A stretch of 64,000 bases of DNA from Actinomadura sp. NBRC 104412 (GTDB taxonomy: Bacteria; Actinomycetota; Actinomycetes; Streptosporangiales; Streptosporangiaceae): positions 124,001 to 188,000 of the forward strand of contig NZ_BSTM01000010.1 in the NCBI RefSeq assembly GCF_030269515.1. Direction: 5' to 3'. Each line of letters opens with the position of its first letter. The first letter of the stretch is position 1. The notes under the pieces are model-generated. The model was not told the origin of the DNA, made no database searches, and saw only the letters and a program-made list of their open reading frames with translations. Made by a program: the position numbers and the translations under genes. This document shows positions 16,793 through 24,988 of the stretch, in pieces.

Positions 16793-18535
16793 CTACTGGG
16801 CGTCCTGCCGCCCGAAGGCGGTCAGGAACCGGTCGCGGAAGTCGCTCATCCGCCAGACGGGGGAGTCCGGGGCGGGCTTGAGGCCGTCCTGCCAGCCCCA
16901 GCCGGAGATCCTGTCCAGCACGGCCCGGTCCTTGGCCACGATCGTGATCGGCACGTCGTGGCTCGCGCCCGCGCCGGTGATCAGCGGGGCGGGCTGGTGG
17001 TCGCCGAGGAACACCAGCACCAGGTTCTCGTCGCCGTGCCTCTCCACGTAGCCGATCAGGGTGTTCAGCGAGTACTCGATGGAACGCCGGTATTCGCCGC
17101 GCATCTTGTCGCGCGACGGCCAGGCCGCGTTGTAGCCCTTGCCCATGCCGTTGAACGCCGAGCCGTCCCCGACCGCGTTCCAGTCGATGAGGCTCGGGAT
17201 CGACGCCCACGGCGCGTGGCTGGACACCAGTGGGATCGTCGCCATGACGGGCGCGCGGCCACGCCGGTCGCGTTCGAGGCGTTCGAACGCCGCCAGGGTG
17301 TACTGGTCGGGCATGGTGGCGTAGCTGAACCGCGGGCCGCGGTATCCGAGGTCGGACGCGCCGTACACGCGGTCGAAGCCGTAGAAGCGTCCCTCGGGCC
17401 AGGCGCGGGTGATGCCCGGCATGACGGCGACCGTGCGCCAGTCCGCGCGGTGGAAGGCGGCGTTCAGGGTGAAGCGGTCGCCGGCGACCAGGTCGCTGTA
17501 GCGCCGCGGGTTGTCGATCCAGAGCCCCGACAGCAGCGTCGCGTGCGCGAGCCAGCTTCCGCCGCCCGCCGTGGAGGAGGTGAGGAACGCGCTGCGCGAA
17601 CCGTACCCGGCCGCGCGCAGCCTGCGGGTCCCCTCATCGAGCACCGTGCCGACCCGGGGGGCGTACTCGGGGTCCTCGACGGCGTCGCGCCCGTAGCTCT
17701 CGATGAACGCGACGACCACGTCCTTGCCGCGCAGCCCGGTCAGCAACCGGTCGCCCGGGACGCCGCGGAACCGGTCGACGCGTGCCTCCTTGGCGAACGC
17801 CGCCCGGTCGCGCAGACCCTCGTACACCCGGTGTCCCTGGTCGTAGGCGAGCCCGGCGGCGCCGCCCGTCGCGACCGGCACGCCCGGGACGATCTGCGCC
17901 CCGAGCAGCGCGCAGACGGCCCAGAGCGCGCCCAGCACGCCCATGGTGCCGGTCGCGGTGCCGCCGTGCCGGAGCACGGCCCCCGCCAGGCGCCGTACCG
18001 ACAGCGTCATGACGGCGATCATCCCGGCGGCGAGCAGCGCGACCAGCACCACGACGCCGACCTGGCCCGCCGTGCCGTACGAGCTCTTCACGAAGTCCAG
18101 GCCCGCGCCGAGCAGGCTCCAGTCGTGCACCGGGTCGAAGGGCCGCGCCAGCACCCCGCCGAACCCCAGGTCGAAGATCTTCAGGACGGCCAGCAGGCCG
18201 AGCGCCGTCCCCGCCACCACGCCCGCCACGCGCCGTGGCCGCCACCGCGAGATCAGGAGAAGGCCGACGGCCAGGACGGCGTCCGCCGGGATCCGCAGGA
18301 ACGCCGCGGGGGTGAAGTGGTCGAGGTCGTCGGGGACGACCAGCACGAACAGCACGGGCAGCGAGGCCAGGACGGTGAGGGCGCGCCTGACGACGGTGCG
18401 GCGCCGGGAGCGGGCGGGGCGCCCCGCGTCCTCCGTCGTGCCGTCCGCCGTCGTGCCATCGGTGCCGGGACCCTTGAGGGCGGTGGCCGGGGTGTCCTCG
18501 CGGGACTCGCGCTCAAGGAGATTCTCGGTGGTCAG
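16793..18535 (-). CDS. Membrane-anchored sulfatase/LTA-synthase-fold phosphotransferase
   Basis: Several N-terminal membrane helices are followed by an extracytoplasmic sulfatase-fold domain: VVVAFIESYGRDA, STAGGGSWLAHATLLSGLW (putative Thr nucleophile region), SSHAPW and LVFLGDHQPAPLI (metal Asp/His). Related proteins hydrolyse or transfer phospho-alcohol groups in envelope polymers. I place the start at CTG 18535 (580 aa): a perfect GGAGG lies five bases before it, an in-frame TAG lies upstream, and no ATG/GTG/TTG occurs until GTG 18355. Starting at 18355 would cut the first membrane helix (RRALTVLASLPVLFVLVV) in half. If the conventional GTG is used, the protein has 520 residues. Confidence 0.7.
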   Translation of the reverse strand: MTTENLLERESREDTPATALKGPGTDGTTADGTTEDAGRPARSRRRTVVRRALTVLASLPVLFVLVVPDDLDHFTPAAFLRIPADAVLAVGLLLISRWRPRRVAGVVAGTALGLLAVLKIFDLGFGGVLARPFDPVHDWSLLGAGLDFVKSSYGTAGQVGVVVLVALLAAGMIAVMTLSVRRLAGAVLRHGGTATGTMGVLGALWAVCALLGAQIVPGVPVATGGAAGLAYDQGHRVYEGLRDRAAFAKEARVDRFRGVPGDRLLTGLRGKDVVVAFIESYGRDAVEDPEYAPRVGTVLDEGTRRLRAAGYGSRSAFLTSSTAGGGSWLAHATLLSGLWIDNPRRYSDLVAGDRFTLNAAFHRADWRTVAVMPGITRAWPEGRFYGFDRVYGASDLGYRGPRFSYATMPDQYTLAAFERLERDRRGRAPVMATIPLVSSHAPWASIPSLIDWNAVGDGSAFNGMGKGYNAAWPSRDKMRGEYRRSIEYSLNTLIGYVERHGDENLVLVFLGDHQPAPLITGAGASHDVPITIVAKDRAVLDRISGWGWQDGLKPAPDSPVWRMSDFRDRFLTAFGRQDAQ

Positions 18536-18751
18536 GGCTTCCTCCGCGGCGATACATGGCTCGGTCGGGGTCTACCACCTCGTACGTTCGTCCCGCCACC
18601 GGCGGTTCACCCGCGGCCACGTCCCGCGGTACGAGGCGGGGTCCCGTTCACCGCCGATCGTTTACTCGATGATCACGTGCCGCCGGTATTGGCCCGCGCG
18701 CGACCGGGCATGCGCGGACCGAGATCCTAACGATGGGCGGAAAGGTCGGCC

Positions 18752-19963
18752 ATGGCGAACAACCGAGGCGTCGTCTTCATGGGACCGGGCAACGTGGAGG
18801 TCCAGGACTTGCCCTATCCGAAGCTGGAGCTGCCCGAGCAGAACGGCCGCAAGCTGGAGCACGGGGTGATCCTGCGGACCGTCGCCACCAACATCTGCGG
18901 CTCCGACCAGCACATGGTGCGCGGCCGGACCACCGCCCCGCGCGGGCTCACCCTCGGTCACGAAATCACAGGCGAGGTGGTCGAGACGGGCCGGGACGTG
19001 GAGTTCATCAAGGAGGGCGACATCGTCAGCGTGCCGTTCAACATCGCGTGCGGACGCTGCCGCAACTGCAAGGAGCGCAACACCGGGGTCTGCCTGAACG
19101 TCAACCCGGCCAGGGCCGGCGCCGCCTACGGCTACGTCGACATGGGCGGCTGGCACGGCGGCCAGGCCGACTACGCCGTCGTGCCCTGGGCCGACTTCAA
19201 CGCCCTGAAGATCCCGGCCGACCGGGACACGATCCTGGCGAAGATGCGCGACCTGACCATGCTGTCGGACATCTTCCCGACCGGCTACCACGGCGCCTAC
19301 ACCGCGGGCGTCACCACCGGGTCGACCGTGTACGTGGCGGGCGCCGGGCCGGTCGGCCTGGCCTGCGCCACCGCCTGCTTCCTGCTCGGCGCGGCCGTGG
19401 TGATCGTGGGCGACCTGAACGCCGACCGGCTGGCCCAGGCCCGCAGCTTCGGCTGCGAGACCATCGACCTGTCGGAGCATGCCGACGTGGCCGAGCAGAT
19501 CGAGCGGATCCTCGGCGTTCCCGAGGTGGACGCCGCCGTCGACTGCGTGGGCTTCGAGGCGCGCGGGCACGGCCGCGAGCAGTCCGGGGTGGAGCAGCCC
19601 GCGACGGTCCTGAACTCGCTGATGGGGATCACCCGGGCGGCGGGCGCCGTGGGCATCCCCGGCCTGTACGTCACCGGCGACCCCGGCGCCGCCGACGAGC
19701 ACGCCAGGGAGGGCGTGCTCGGGATCCAGATCGGGCTCGGCTGGGCCAAGTCCCTCGGGTTCACCACCGGTCAGTGCCCGGTCATGCGCTACAACCGGCA
19801 GCTGATGATGGCGATCCTGCACGACAGGGTGCAGATCGCGCGGAACGTCAACGCGACCGTCATCCCGCTGGAGCAGGCGCCCGAGGGCTATGTCGAGTTC
19901 GACCAGGGCGCGGCCCGGAAGTACGTGATCGACCCGCACGGGATGCTGGCCGCGGCGAGCTGA
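18752..19963 (+). CDS. fdhA: Glutathione-independent formaldehyde dehydrogenase-like zinc dehydrogenase
   Basis: 403 residues, the length of the FdhA group. The catalytic zinc site is NICGSDQHMV (Cys49) with GHEITGEV; the structural zinc cysteines are in CGRCRNCKERNTGVC. The NAD fold is VYVAGAGPVGLACATAC. The insertion SLMGITRAAGAVGIPGLYVTG and the C-terminal RKYVIDPHGM are typical of Pseudomonas-type FdhA, which oxidises formaldehyde with tightly bound NAD. A GGAAAGG ribosome site precedes ATG 18752. It is divergent from the sulfatase-like gene and followed by a near-perfect palindrome. Related aldehyde or alcohol substrates remain possible. Confidence 0.85.
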   Translation: MANNRGVVFMGPGNVEVQDLPYPKLELPEQNGRKLEHGVILRTVATNICGSDQHMVRGRTTAPRGLTLGHEITGEVVETGRDVEFIKEGDIVSVPFNIACGRCRNCKERNTGVCLNVNPARAGAAYGYVDMGGWHGGQADYAVVPWADFNALKIPADRDTILAKMRDLTMLSDIFPTGYHGAYTAGVTTGSTVYVAGAGPVGLACATACFLLGAAVVIVGDLNADRLAQARSFGCETIDLSEHADVAEQIERILGVPEVDAAVDCVGFEARGHGREQSGVEQPATVLNSLMGITRAAGAVGIPGLYVTGDPGAADEHAREGVLGIQIGLGWAKSLGFTTGQCPVMRYNRQLMMAILHDRVQIARNVNATVIPLEQAPEGYVEFDQGAARKYVIDPHGMLAAAS

Positions 19964-19969
19964 CGACCT

Positions 19970-19991
19970 GCGGCGGAACCGGTTCGGCCGC
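19970..19991. terminator. 22-bp palindrome after fdhA
   Basis: A 22-bp inverted repeat with one mismatch, half-site GCGGCGGAACC, lies 7 bp after the fdhA stop. No T-run follows, as is usual for hairpin terminators at this GC content. An operator for the next gene is the alternative. Confidence 0.45.
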
Positions 19992-20045
19992 TCACCACGG
20001 GTATGGGGGGTGGATCGATCGCATGCGAGGGGGAGGGGTGGTCCC

Positions 20046-20465
20046 ATGCGTCTGTCCATCAGGCCGCGGCACGTGCCGGGCCGGGTCACCACCGGCGTGT
20101 TCATCCTGAATTCCGGGCTGGAGAAGTGGGGAGCCGCCGAGGAGGCCGCACAGGGGTACCACGGCATGGCCGTCGGCGCGTTCCCGTTCCTGGAGAAGGT
20201 GCCGCCGGCCCGGTTCCTGCGGCTGCTGTCGCTCACGGAGGTCGTGGTGGGGTCGGTGGTGCTGGCGCCGTTCGTCCCCTCGGCCGTCGCGGGCGCCGCG
20301 CTGACCGGCTTCTCCGGCGGCCTGGTCGGCCTCTACCTGCGGGCGCCCGGCCTGCGCAAGCCGGGCAGCATCTTCCCGACGCAGTCCGGCGTCCCCCTCT
20401 TCAAGGACTTCTGGATGCTCGGCATCGGCCTGAACCTCATCGCCGACGCCGTCGAGCACCGTTGA
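20046..20465 (+). CDS. DoxX-like small membrane protein
   Basis: 139 residues with about four hydrophobic segments (FLRLLSLTEVVVGSVVLAPF, VAGAALTGFSGGLVGLYL and others) and the motif VTTGVFILNSGLEKWG near the N-terminus. This layout resembles the DoxX/DoxD-like superfamily of actinobacterial membrane proteins of unknown function. ATG 20046 is preceded by GGAGGGG seven bases upstream. It lies between fdhA and an ABC permease gene, with no clear functional link. Confidence 0.65.
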   Translation: MRLSIRPRHVPGRVTTGVFILNSGLEKWGAAEEAAQGYHGMAVGAFPFLEKVPPARFLRLLSLTEVVVGSVVLAPFVPSAVAGAALTGFSGGLVGLYLRAPGLRKPGSIFPTQSGVPLFKDFWMLGIGLNLIADAVEHR

Positions 20466-20554
20466 TCATGGCCTGACTCCATGGCCCGCTGACGGGCCAA
20501 GGGCTACCGTGGTGTTGATCGCAGTTTCCATGGGACGCAACCACGAGGGAAACG

Positions 20555-22186
20555 ATGAGCACCACCGAGCGGCCCGCCGTGGCGCACGAGGATCACAGGG
20601 TTCCGGGGGCGTTCGCGGGGACCGGCACGATGCTGCGGTTCCTGCTGCGCCGTGAGCGGTTCCTGCTGCCGTGGTGGCTGCTCGGCGCCACGTTCCTGTT
20701 CGCCTATCAGTCGGTGGGCAGCCAGAGCGTCTACGACACGCCGCAGGACCTGGCGAACCTGCGGGAGACGCTGGGCGCCAACGCGGCGGTCGTCGCGATG
20801 AGCGGGCCGCAGGAGCTGCTGGAGACGATCGGCGGCGAGGTGGTCTTCGAGGTCTTCGCGTTCCTGTCGGTCGTCGTCGCGCTGATGAACATGTTCCTGG
20901 TCGGGCGGCACACCCGTACCGAGGAGGAGACGGGACGGGCCGAGCTGATCCGCTCGGCGCGGGTGGGGCGGCGCGCCCCGGTGACCGCCGCGCTGTGCCT
21001 GGCGGCGATCGCCGACCTCGCGCTCGGGCTGCTGGTCGTCCTCGCCGGGATCGGCACCGGGCTGCCCGCGGGCGGATCGCTGGTCCTCGGCGCCGCCGTG
21101 GCCGTGGTCGGCCTGTTCTTCGCGGGGCTGGCGGCGGCGGCGATGCAGGTGTTCCAGGGCGCGCGGGCGGCCTACGGCTCCGTCGCCCTCGCCCTCGGAG
21201 CGGCGTTCGCGCTGCGCGCCATCGGCGACGTCGGCGGCGGGGCGGTGTCCTGGGCGTCCCCGATCGGGTGGGGGCAGCGCACGTTCCCCTACGTCGAGAA
21301 CCGGTGGTGGCCCCTGCTGTTCCCGCTGGCCGGGGCGGCGCTGCTGGCGGCCGCCGGGTTCGCGCTGCTCGACCGGCGGGACTTCGGCGCCGGGCTGGTG
21401 GCGCAGCGGGAGGGGCGGCCGGCCGCGCCCAGGTCGCTGGGGTCCCCGCTCGGGCTGGCCTGGCGGCTGCAGCGCGGGACGCTCGCGGGATGGGCGGCCG
21501 GGCTTGCGCTGCTGGGCGTGGGCTTCGGGTCGATCGGCGACACCGTCACCGAGTTCGTCCAGGACAACCCGGAGGTCGCCGACTTCCTCGGCGGGCGGGC
21601 GAACCTGATCGACTCCTACTTCGCCTTCAGCTTTGTGGCGGTGGCCCTGCTCGCCGCGGCCTACGGCGTGGTGAGCGCGATGCGGCTGCGGGCCGAGGAG
21701 ACCTCGGGACGCGCCGAGCCGATCCTGGCGACCAAGGTCAGCAGGCTGTGGTGGCTCTCGGGGCACCTGGTGGTGACGCTGGCGGGGACGCTGGCGCTGC
21801 TGGTGGTGTCCGGGCTCGGCATGGGCGTGGCCTACGCGCTGGCCGCCTCCGACCCCGGGCAGATCCCGCGGCTGATGGGGGCCTCGCTCGTCCACGTCCC
21901 GGCGGTCTGGCTGCTCGTCGGCCTCACCGTGCTGGGCCTGGGCTGGCTGCCCAGGGCCGCCGCCGCCGTGGCCTGGGTGGTGTTCGCGTACTGCGTGTTC
22001 ATCGCGATGTTCTCCGACGCGATCGACCTTCCCGGCTGGACCAAGGCCGTCTCGCCCTTCGCCCACACTCCCGAGCTGCCCTTGGAGAGCCTCACCGCCA
22101 CGCCTCTTGCCGTCACGGCGGCCGTGCTGGCGGCGTTGCTGGCGGGCGGCTATCTGGGCCTGCGGCGCCGCGATCTCGGCTACTGA
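20555..22186 (+). CDS. ABC-2 type exporter permease without a neighbouring ATPase
   Basis: 543 residues with about twelve membrane helices in two similar halves. The marks of tandem ABC-2 exporter permeases are visible: LRRERFLLPWWLLGATFLF early, and RHTRTEEETGRAELIRSARVGR paired with AMRLRAEETSGRAEPILATKVS in the second half. Such permeases in actinomycetes export antibiotics or lipids, usually with an ATPase gene directly upstream. Here the upstream gene is DoxX-like and no ATPase is within several kilobases, so the partner must be encoded elsewhere or has been lost. ATG 20555 has GAGGGAAACG in front. Confidence 0.8.
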   Translation: MSTTERPAVAHEDHRVPGAFAGTGTMLRFLLRRERFLLPWWLLGATFLFAYQSVGSQSVYDTPQDLANLRETLGANAAVVAMSGPQELLETIGGEVVFEVFAFLSVVVALMNMFLVGRHTRTEEETGRAELIRSARVGRRAPVTAALCLAAIADLALGLLVVLAGIGTGLPAGGSLVLGAAVAVVGLFFAGLAAAAMQVFQGARAAYGSVALALGAAFALRAIGDVGGGAVSWASPIGWGQRTFPYVENRWWPLLFPLAGAALLAAAGFALLDRRDFGAGLVAQREGRPAAPRSLGSPLGLAWRLQRGTLAGWAAGLALLGVGFGSIGDTVTEFVQDNPEVADFLGGRANLIDSYFAFSFVAVALLAAAYGVVSAMRLRAEETSGRAEPILATKVSRLWWLSGHLVVTLAGTLALLVVSGLGMGVAYALAASDPGQIPRLMGASLVHVPAVWLLVGLTVLGLGWLPRAAAAVAWVVFAYCVFIAMFSDAIDLPGWTKAVSPFAHTPELPLESLTATPLAVTAAVLAALLAGGYLGLRRRDLGY

Positions 22187-22291
22187 TCCGGGCCCGCCGA
22201 TTCGTACATAAGTGTCAGACCCCTTCTTACGGGCACGAACGCGAACGAAGCACTGTGATCGCGATCGACCAACGCTTGGGGGAATGGGGTC

Positions 22292-23509
22292 ATGAAGGCT
22301 GTGGTGTGGCGCGGTGTCGGGGACATCGCGATGGAGGACGTGCCCGACCCGCGGATCGAGGACGACGCGGACGCCATCGTGCGGATCACGGCGAGCGCGA
22401 TCTGCGGGACGGACCTGCACGTCGTCCGGGGCACGGTGCCGGGGATGCGGCCCGGCACGATCCTCGGCCACGAGGCGGTCGGCGTGATCGAGCAGCTCGG
22501 CCCGCAGGTCCGCAACTTCGCGGTGGGCGACCGGGTGGTGGTCTGTTCCACGATCGCGTGCGGCCGCTGCGTCTACTGCCGGGCCGGCTACTACGCGCAG
22601 TGCGACGTGGCCAACCCCAACGGCCCGGCCGCCGGGACGTCCTTCTACGGCGGCCCCGAGCAGACCGGGCCCTTCGACGGGCTACAGGCGGAGTACGCGC
22701 GCATCCCGTACGCGCATACCAACCTGGTGCCGATCCCTCCGGGGGTCACCGACGAGCAGGCCCTGATGGTCAGCGACATCTTCCCGACCGCCTGGTTCGG
22801 CGCGCGGCTGGCCGAGGTCGCGCCCGGCGACGTGGTGATGGTGATGGGCGCGGGGCCGGTCGGGCAACTGGCCGCGCTGTCGGCCCGGATCCAGGGCGCC
22901 GGGCGCGTCCTGATCGCGGACGGCAACGCCGACCGGCTGGAGGACGCGCGGCTGCAGAACGCCGAGACCATCGACGTCAACATCGAGGACCCGGTCGCCG
23001 CCGCCCGGGAGCTGACCGGCGGCATCGGCCCCGACCGGGTGATCGAGGCCGTGGGGGTGGACGCCGAGACCGCGGAGGCCGGTCCGGCGGCGCACACCGG
23101 TGACGACCCGGCCACCAGGAGGTTCGCCGAGGAGGTGAGGCAGGTGGCGCCCCAGACCAACCCCCATGACGGGCAGTGGAAGCCGGGCGACGCTCCGAGC
23201 CAGGCGCTGCGCTGGGCGGTGGACGCGGTCGCCAAGGCCGGGACGATCGGGATCGTGGGCGTCTACCCGCCCTCCTTCGAGTCGTTCCCGATGGGCAAGG
23301 CGATGCAGCGCAACCTCACGATCAAGTCGGGCAACTGCAATCACCGCCGGTACGTCCCCGGGCTGCTCAGCAGGATCGCCGCGGGCCGCGCCGACCCCAC
23401 CACCGTGGTCGCCCAGGAGGAGCCGATGTCCGACGTCATGCGGGCCTACGAGGCGTTCGACCGCCGCGAGCCCGGCTGGACGAAGGTCGTGCTGGAGGTG
23501 GCGGGCTGA
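22292..23509 (+). CDS. Zinc-dependent alcohol dehydrogenase
   Basis: 405 residues of the medium-chain zinc dehydrogenase family: ASAICGTDLHVVRG and GHEAVGVIEQLG for the catalytic zinc, CGRCVYCRAGYYAQC for the structural zinc, and VVMVMGAGPVGQLAALSA for NAD(P). An extra segment at about 265-305 (TAEAGPAAHTGDDPATRRFA) is typical of FdhA-like or glutathione-independent aldehyde dehydrogenase relatives rather than simple alcohol dehydrogenases. The substrate is unknown. It is probably monocistronic, convergent with an SDR gene; the gap between the two holds three 12-bp repeats. Confidence 0.8.
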   Translation: MKAVVWRGVGDIAMEDVPDPRIEDDADAIVRITASAICGTDLHVVRGTVPGMRPGTILGHEAVGVIEQLGPQVRNFAVGDRVVVCSTIACGRCVYCRAGYYAQCDVANPNGPAAGTSFYGGPEQTGPFDGLQAEYARIPYAHTNLVPIPPGVTDEQALMVSDIFPTAWFGARLAEVAPGDVVMVMGAGPVGQLAALSARIQGAGRVLIADGNADRLEDARLQNAETIDVNIEDPVAAARELTGGIGPDRVIEAVGVDAETAEAGPAAHTGDDPATRRFAEEVRQVAPQTNPHDGQWKPGDAPSQALRWAVDAVAKAGTIGIVGVYPPSFESFPMGKAMQRNLTIKSGNCNHRRYVPGLLSRIAAGRADPTTVVAQEEPMSDVMRAYEAFDRREPGWTKVVLEVAG

Positions 23510-23543
23510 GAGGCGGGCCGAGAGCTGGGCCGAGAGGTGGGCT
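23508..23543. repeat. Three 12-bp direct repeats between convergent genes
   Basis: Three consecutive copies of GAGAG-N-YGGGCY (23508, 23520, 23532) span the end of the zinc dehydrogenase gene and the end of the facing SDR gene. They fill the whole intergenic gap. No function is evident; replication slippage is the simplest explanation. Confidence 0.55.
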
Positions 23544-24288
23544 AGGAGAGGGTCGTGCCGCCGTTGACGGTGAGGGTCTGGCCGGTGATGAACGCGGCGC
23601 GGTCGGAGGCCAGGAACGCCACCGCCTCGCCGATGTCGGAGGGGGATCCCAGGCGCCCCAGCGGGACGTCGCGGGCGTACTCCTCCCTCAGCGAGGCGGG
23701 GATGCCCTGGTGCCGGTCGGTGGGGATCCACCCCGGCGCGACGAAGTTGACGGTGATGCCGTGCGGGCCGAATTCGCGCGCCCAGCTGTGGGCGAGCCCG
23801 AGCTGGGCCGACTTCGCCGCGACGTAGGCGCTGGATTTCGGCGGGCCGAGATGGACCACGTCGGACCCGATGTGGACGATGCGCCCGTGGCCGCGCTCCT
23901 TCATTCCGGGCACGACCTTCCGGACGAGCAGGAGCGGGCTCTTGACAAAGAACTCCATCTGGGCGAGAACGTCCGCCCAGCGCAGTTCCTCGACGGGGAT
24001 ATCCGGCTGCGGCCCGGTGGCGTTGAGCACCAGGACGTCGATCGCGCCGAAGGTCTCGCGCACGCTGTCGCACAGGCGGCCGACGTCGTCCTCGTCGGTG
24101 ACGTCGGCGCGGAAAAGCTCGGCGCGTCCGCCGGCGGCGGTGATCCGCTCGCGCAGGGACGCGGCGGCGGCGCTGTCACGCCGGTAATTGAGCGCGACGT
24201 TCAGTCCGTCGCGGGCGAGCGCGGCCGAGACCGCGGCGCCGAGGCCGCGTGAGGCGCCGGTCACCAAGGCCGTCCTTGGACGGGTCAT
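23542..24288 (-). CDS. SDR-family oxidoreductase (FabG-like)
   Basis: 248 residues. The NAD(P) motif TALVTGASRGLGAAV is at the N-terminus, LNATGPQPD occupies the NNAG position, and the catalytic residues are in VHIGSDVVHLGPPKSSAYVAAK (Tyr/Lys of YxxxK). The C-terminus FITGQTLTVNGGTTL is the usual FabG-type end. The NNAG motif reads LNATG, a modest deviation. Its substrate is not predictable. ATG 24288 lies 20 bp from a GTTTCC-AA-GGAAAC inverted repeat. Confidence 0.85.
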   Translation of the reverse strand: MTRPRTALVTGASRGLGAAVSAALARDGLNVALNYRRDSAAAASLRERITAAGGRAELFRADVTDEDDVGRLCDSVRETFGAIDVLVLNATGPQPDIPVEELRWADVLAQMEFFVKSPLLLVRKVVPGMKERGHGRIVHIGSDVVHLGPPKSSAYVAAKSAQLGLAHSWAREFGPHGITVNFVAPGWIPTDRHQGIPASLREEYARDVPLGRLGSPSDIGEAVAFLASDRAAFITGQTLTVNGGTTLS

Positions 24289-24307
24289 GAGCCCAGATTA
24301 ACAGGCG

Positions 24308-24321
24308 GTTTCCAAGGAAAC
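24308..24321. promoter_or_regulatory. Inverted repeat GTTTCC-AA-GGAAAC upstream of the SDR gene
   Basis: A perfect 6-bp inverted repeat with a 2-bp spacer, starting 20 bp upstream of the SDR start codon, in the position of an operator over the core promoter or leader. A similar GGTTTC/GAAACC pair with an 8-bp spacer occurs at 31058-31077. The bound regulator is unknown. Confidence 0.4.
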
Positions 24322-24988
24322 GCAATGCCCCTTCGCCGGACCCGGTCACTGAGAATAAATAGCCATTGTTTTGCTTGGGTGACGCTTTTCGTGGCGGTGC
24401 TGTTGCCGATATTTCCAGTGGTTATTGCCGTACCGGATCGTGGTGTCCCGGGGTGAGATCGTGCTCACCCGGGCGGGGGTGCGAACCGCGCCCGCTGGTC
24501 AAGTCTTCGCAGGACATGGGCGGACGTCAGCGGTGATATCCCGCGATTGGACCGGCTGGTGATATTTCCTGATCTTATCTGACATGTTCTGGTACGGGGG
24601 CGTGGCCGGTAATATCGCGCCTTCACCGGGGAAGAACGTCGAACGCATTCGATCGACGACCTCCGGAACATCGTTTCTTTACGTTGGCCTGGATGAGTGG
24701 CGCCGACCGCGAGACCCGGGTTACTATTTTCTTCCCCGCGATCGATACCGGTCGACATGACAGTCCTCTTAACATCGAGGTGCGGGAGTGGTCGGGGCCG
24801 GGAATGAATGATCTCGGCCGCGGCCGTAACTACAGATTGGATTTGCCTTCACAGGTCCGGCGCCGGTCGCGTTGGGCGGGCGCGCCCTCGAGGGGCCTTC
24901 GAGGGTTCACGCGGCTGCGTATTCGACCCGCGACACCCATATCGCGCACTGGATTACAGCTGTCAGATCAAGGGAGAGGAGTGCCGGC
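24322..24988 (+). promoter_or_regulatory. AT-richer intergenic leader upstream of the DegT operon
   Basis: About 670 bases without a convincing gene and clearly richer in A/T than anything else in the window (for example the TGAGAATAAATAGCCATTG stretch near 24350). It contains the inverted repeat CCCTCGA-N7-TCGAGGG (24885-24905) about 85 nt before the DegT start. An open frame from about 24684 lacks the third-position G/C bias of real genes here. It probably holds divergent promoters and a long 5' leader, or is transferred DNA. Confidence 0.45.
24885..24905 (+). promoter_or_regulatory. Leader hairpin CCCTCGA / TCGAGGG
   Basis: Perfect 7-bp arms around a 7-base loop (GGGGCCT), about 85 nt upstream of the DegT aminotransferase start. 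It would form a stable hairpin in the mRNA leader; attenuation or an operator are both possible. Confidence 0.4.

Noticed and set aside
18662-20236. 524-codon minus-strand frame opposite fdhA
   Set aside because: Shadow frame; fdhA has all zinc and NAD motifs.
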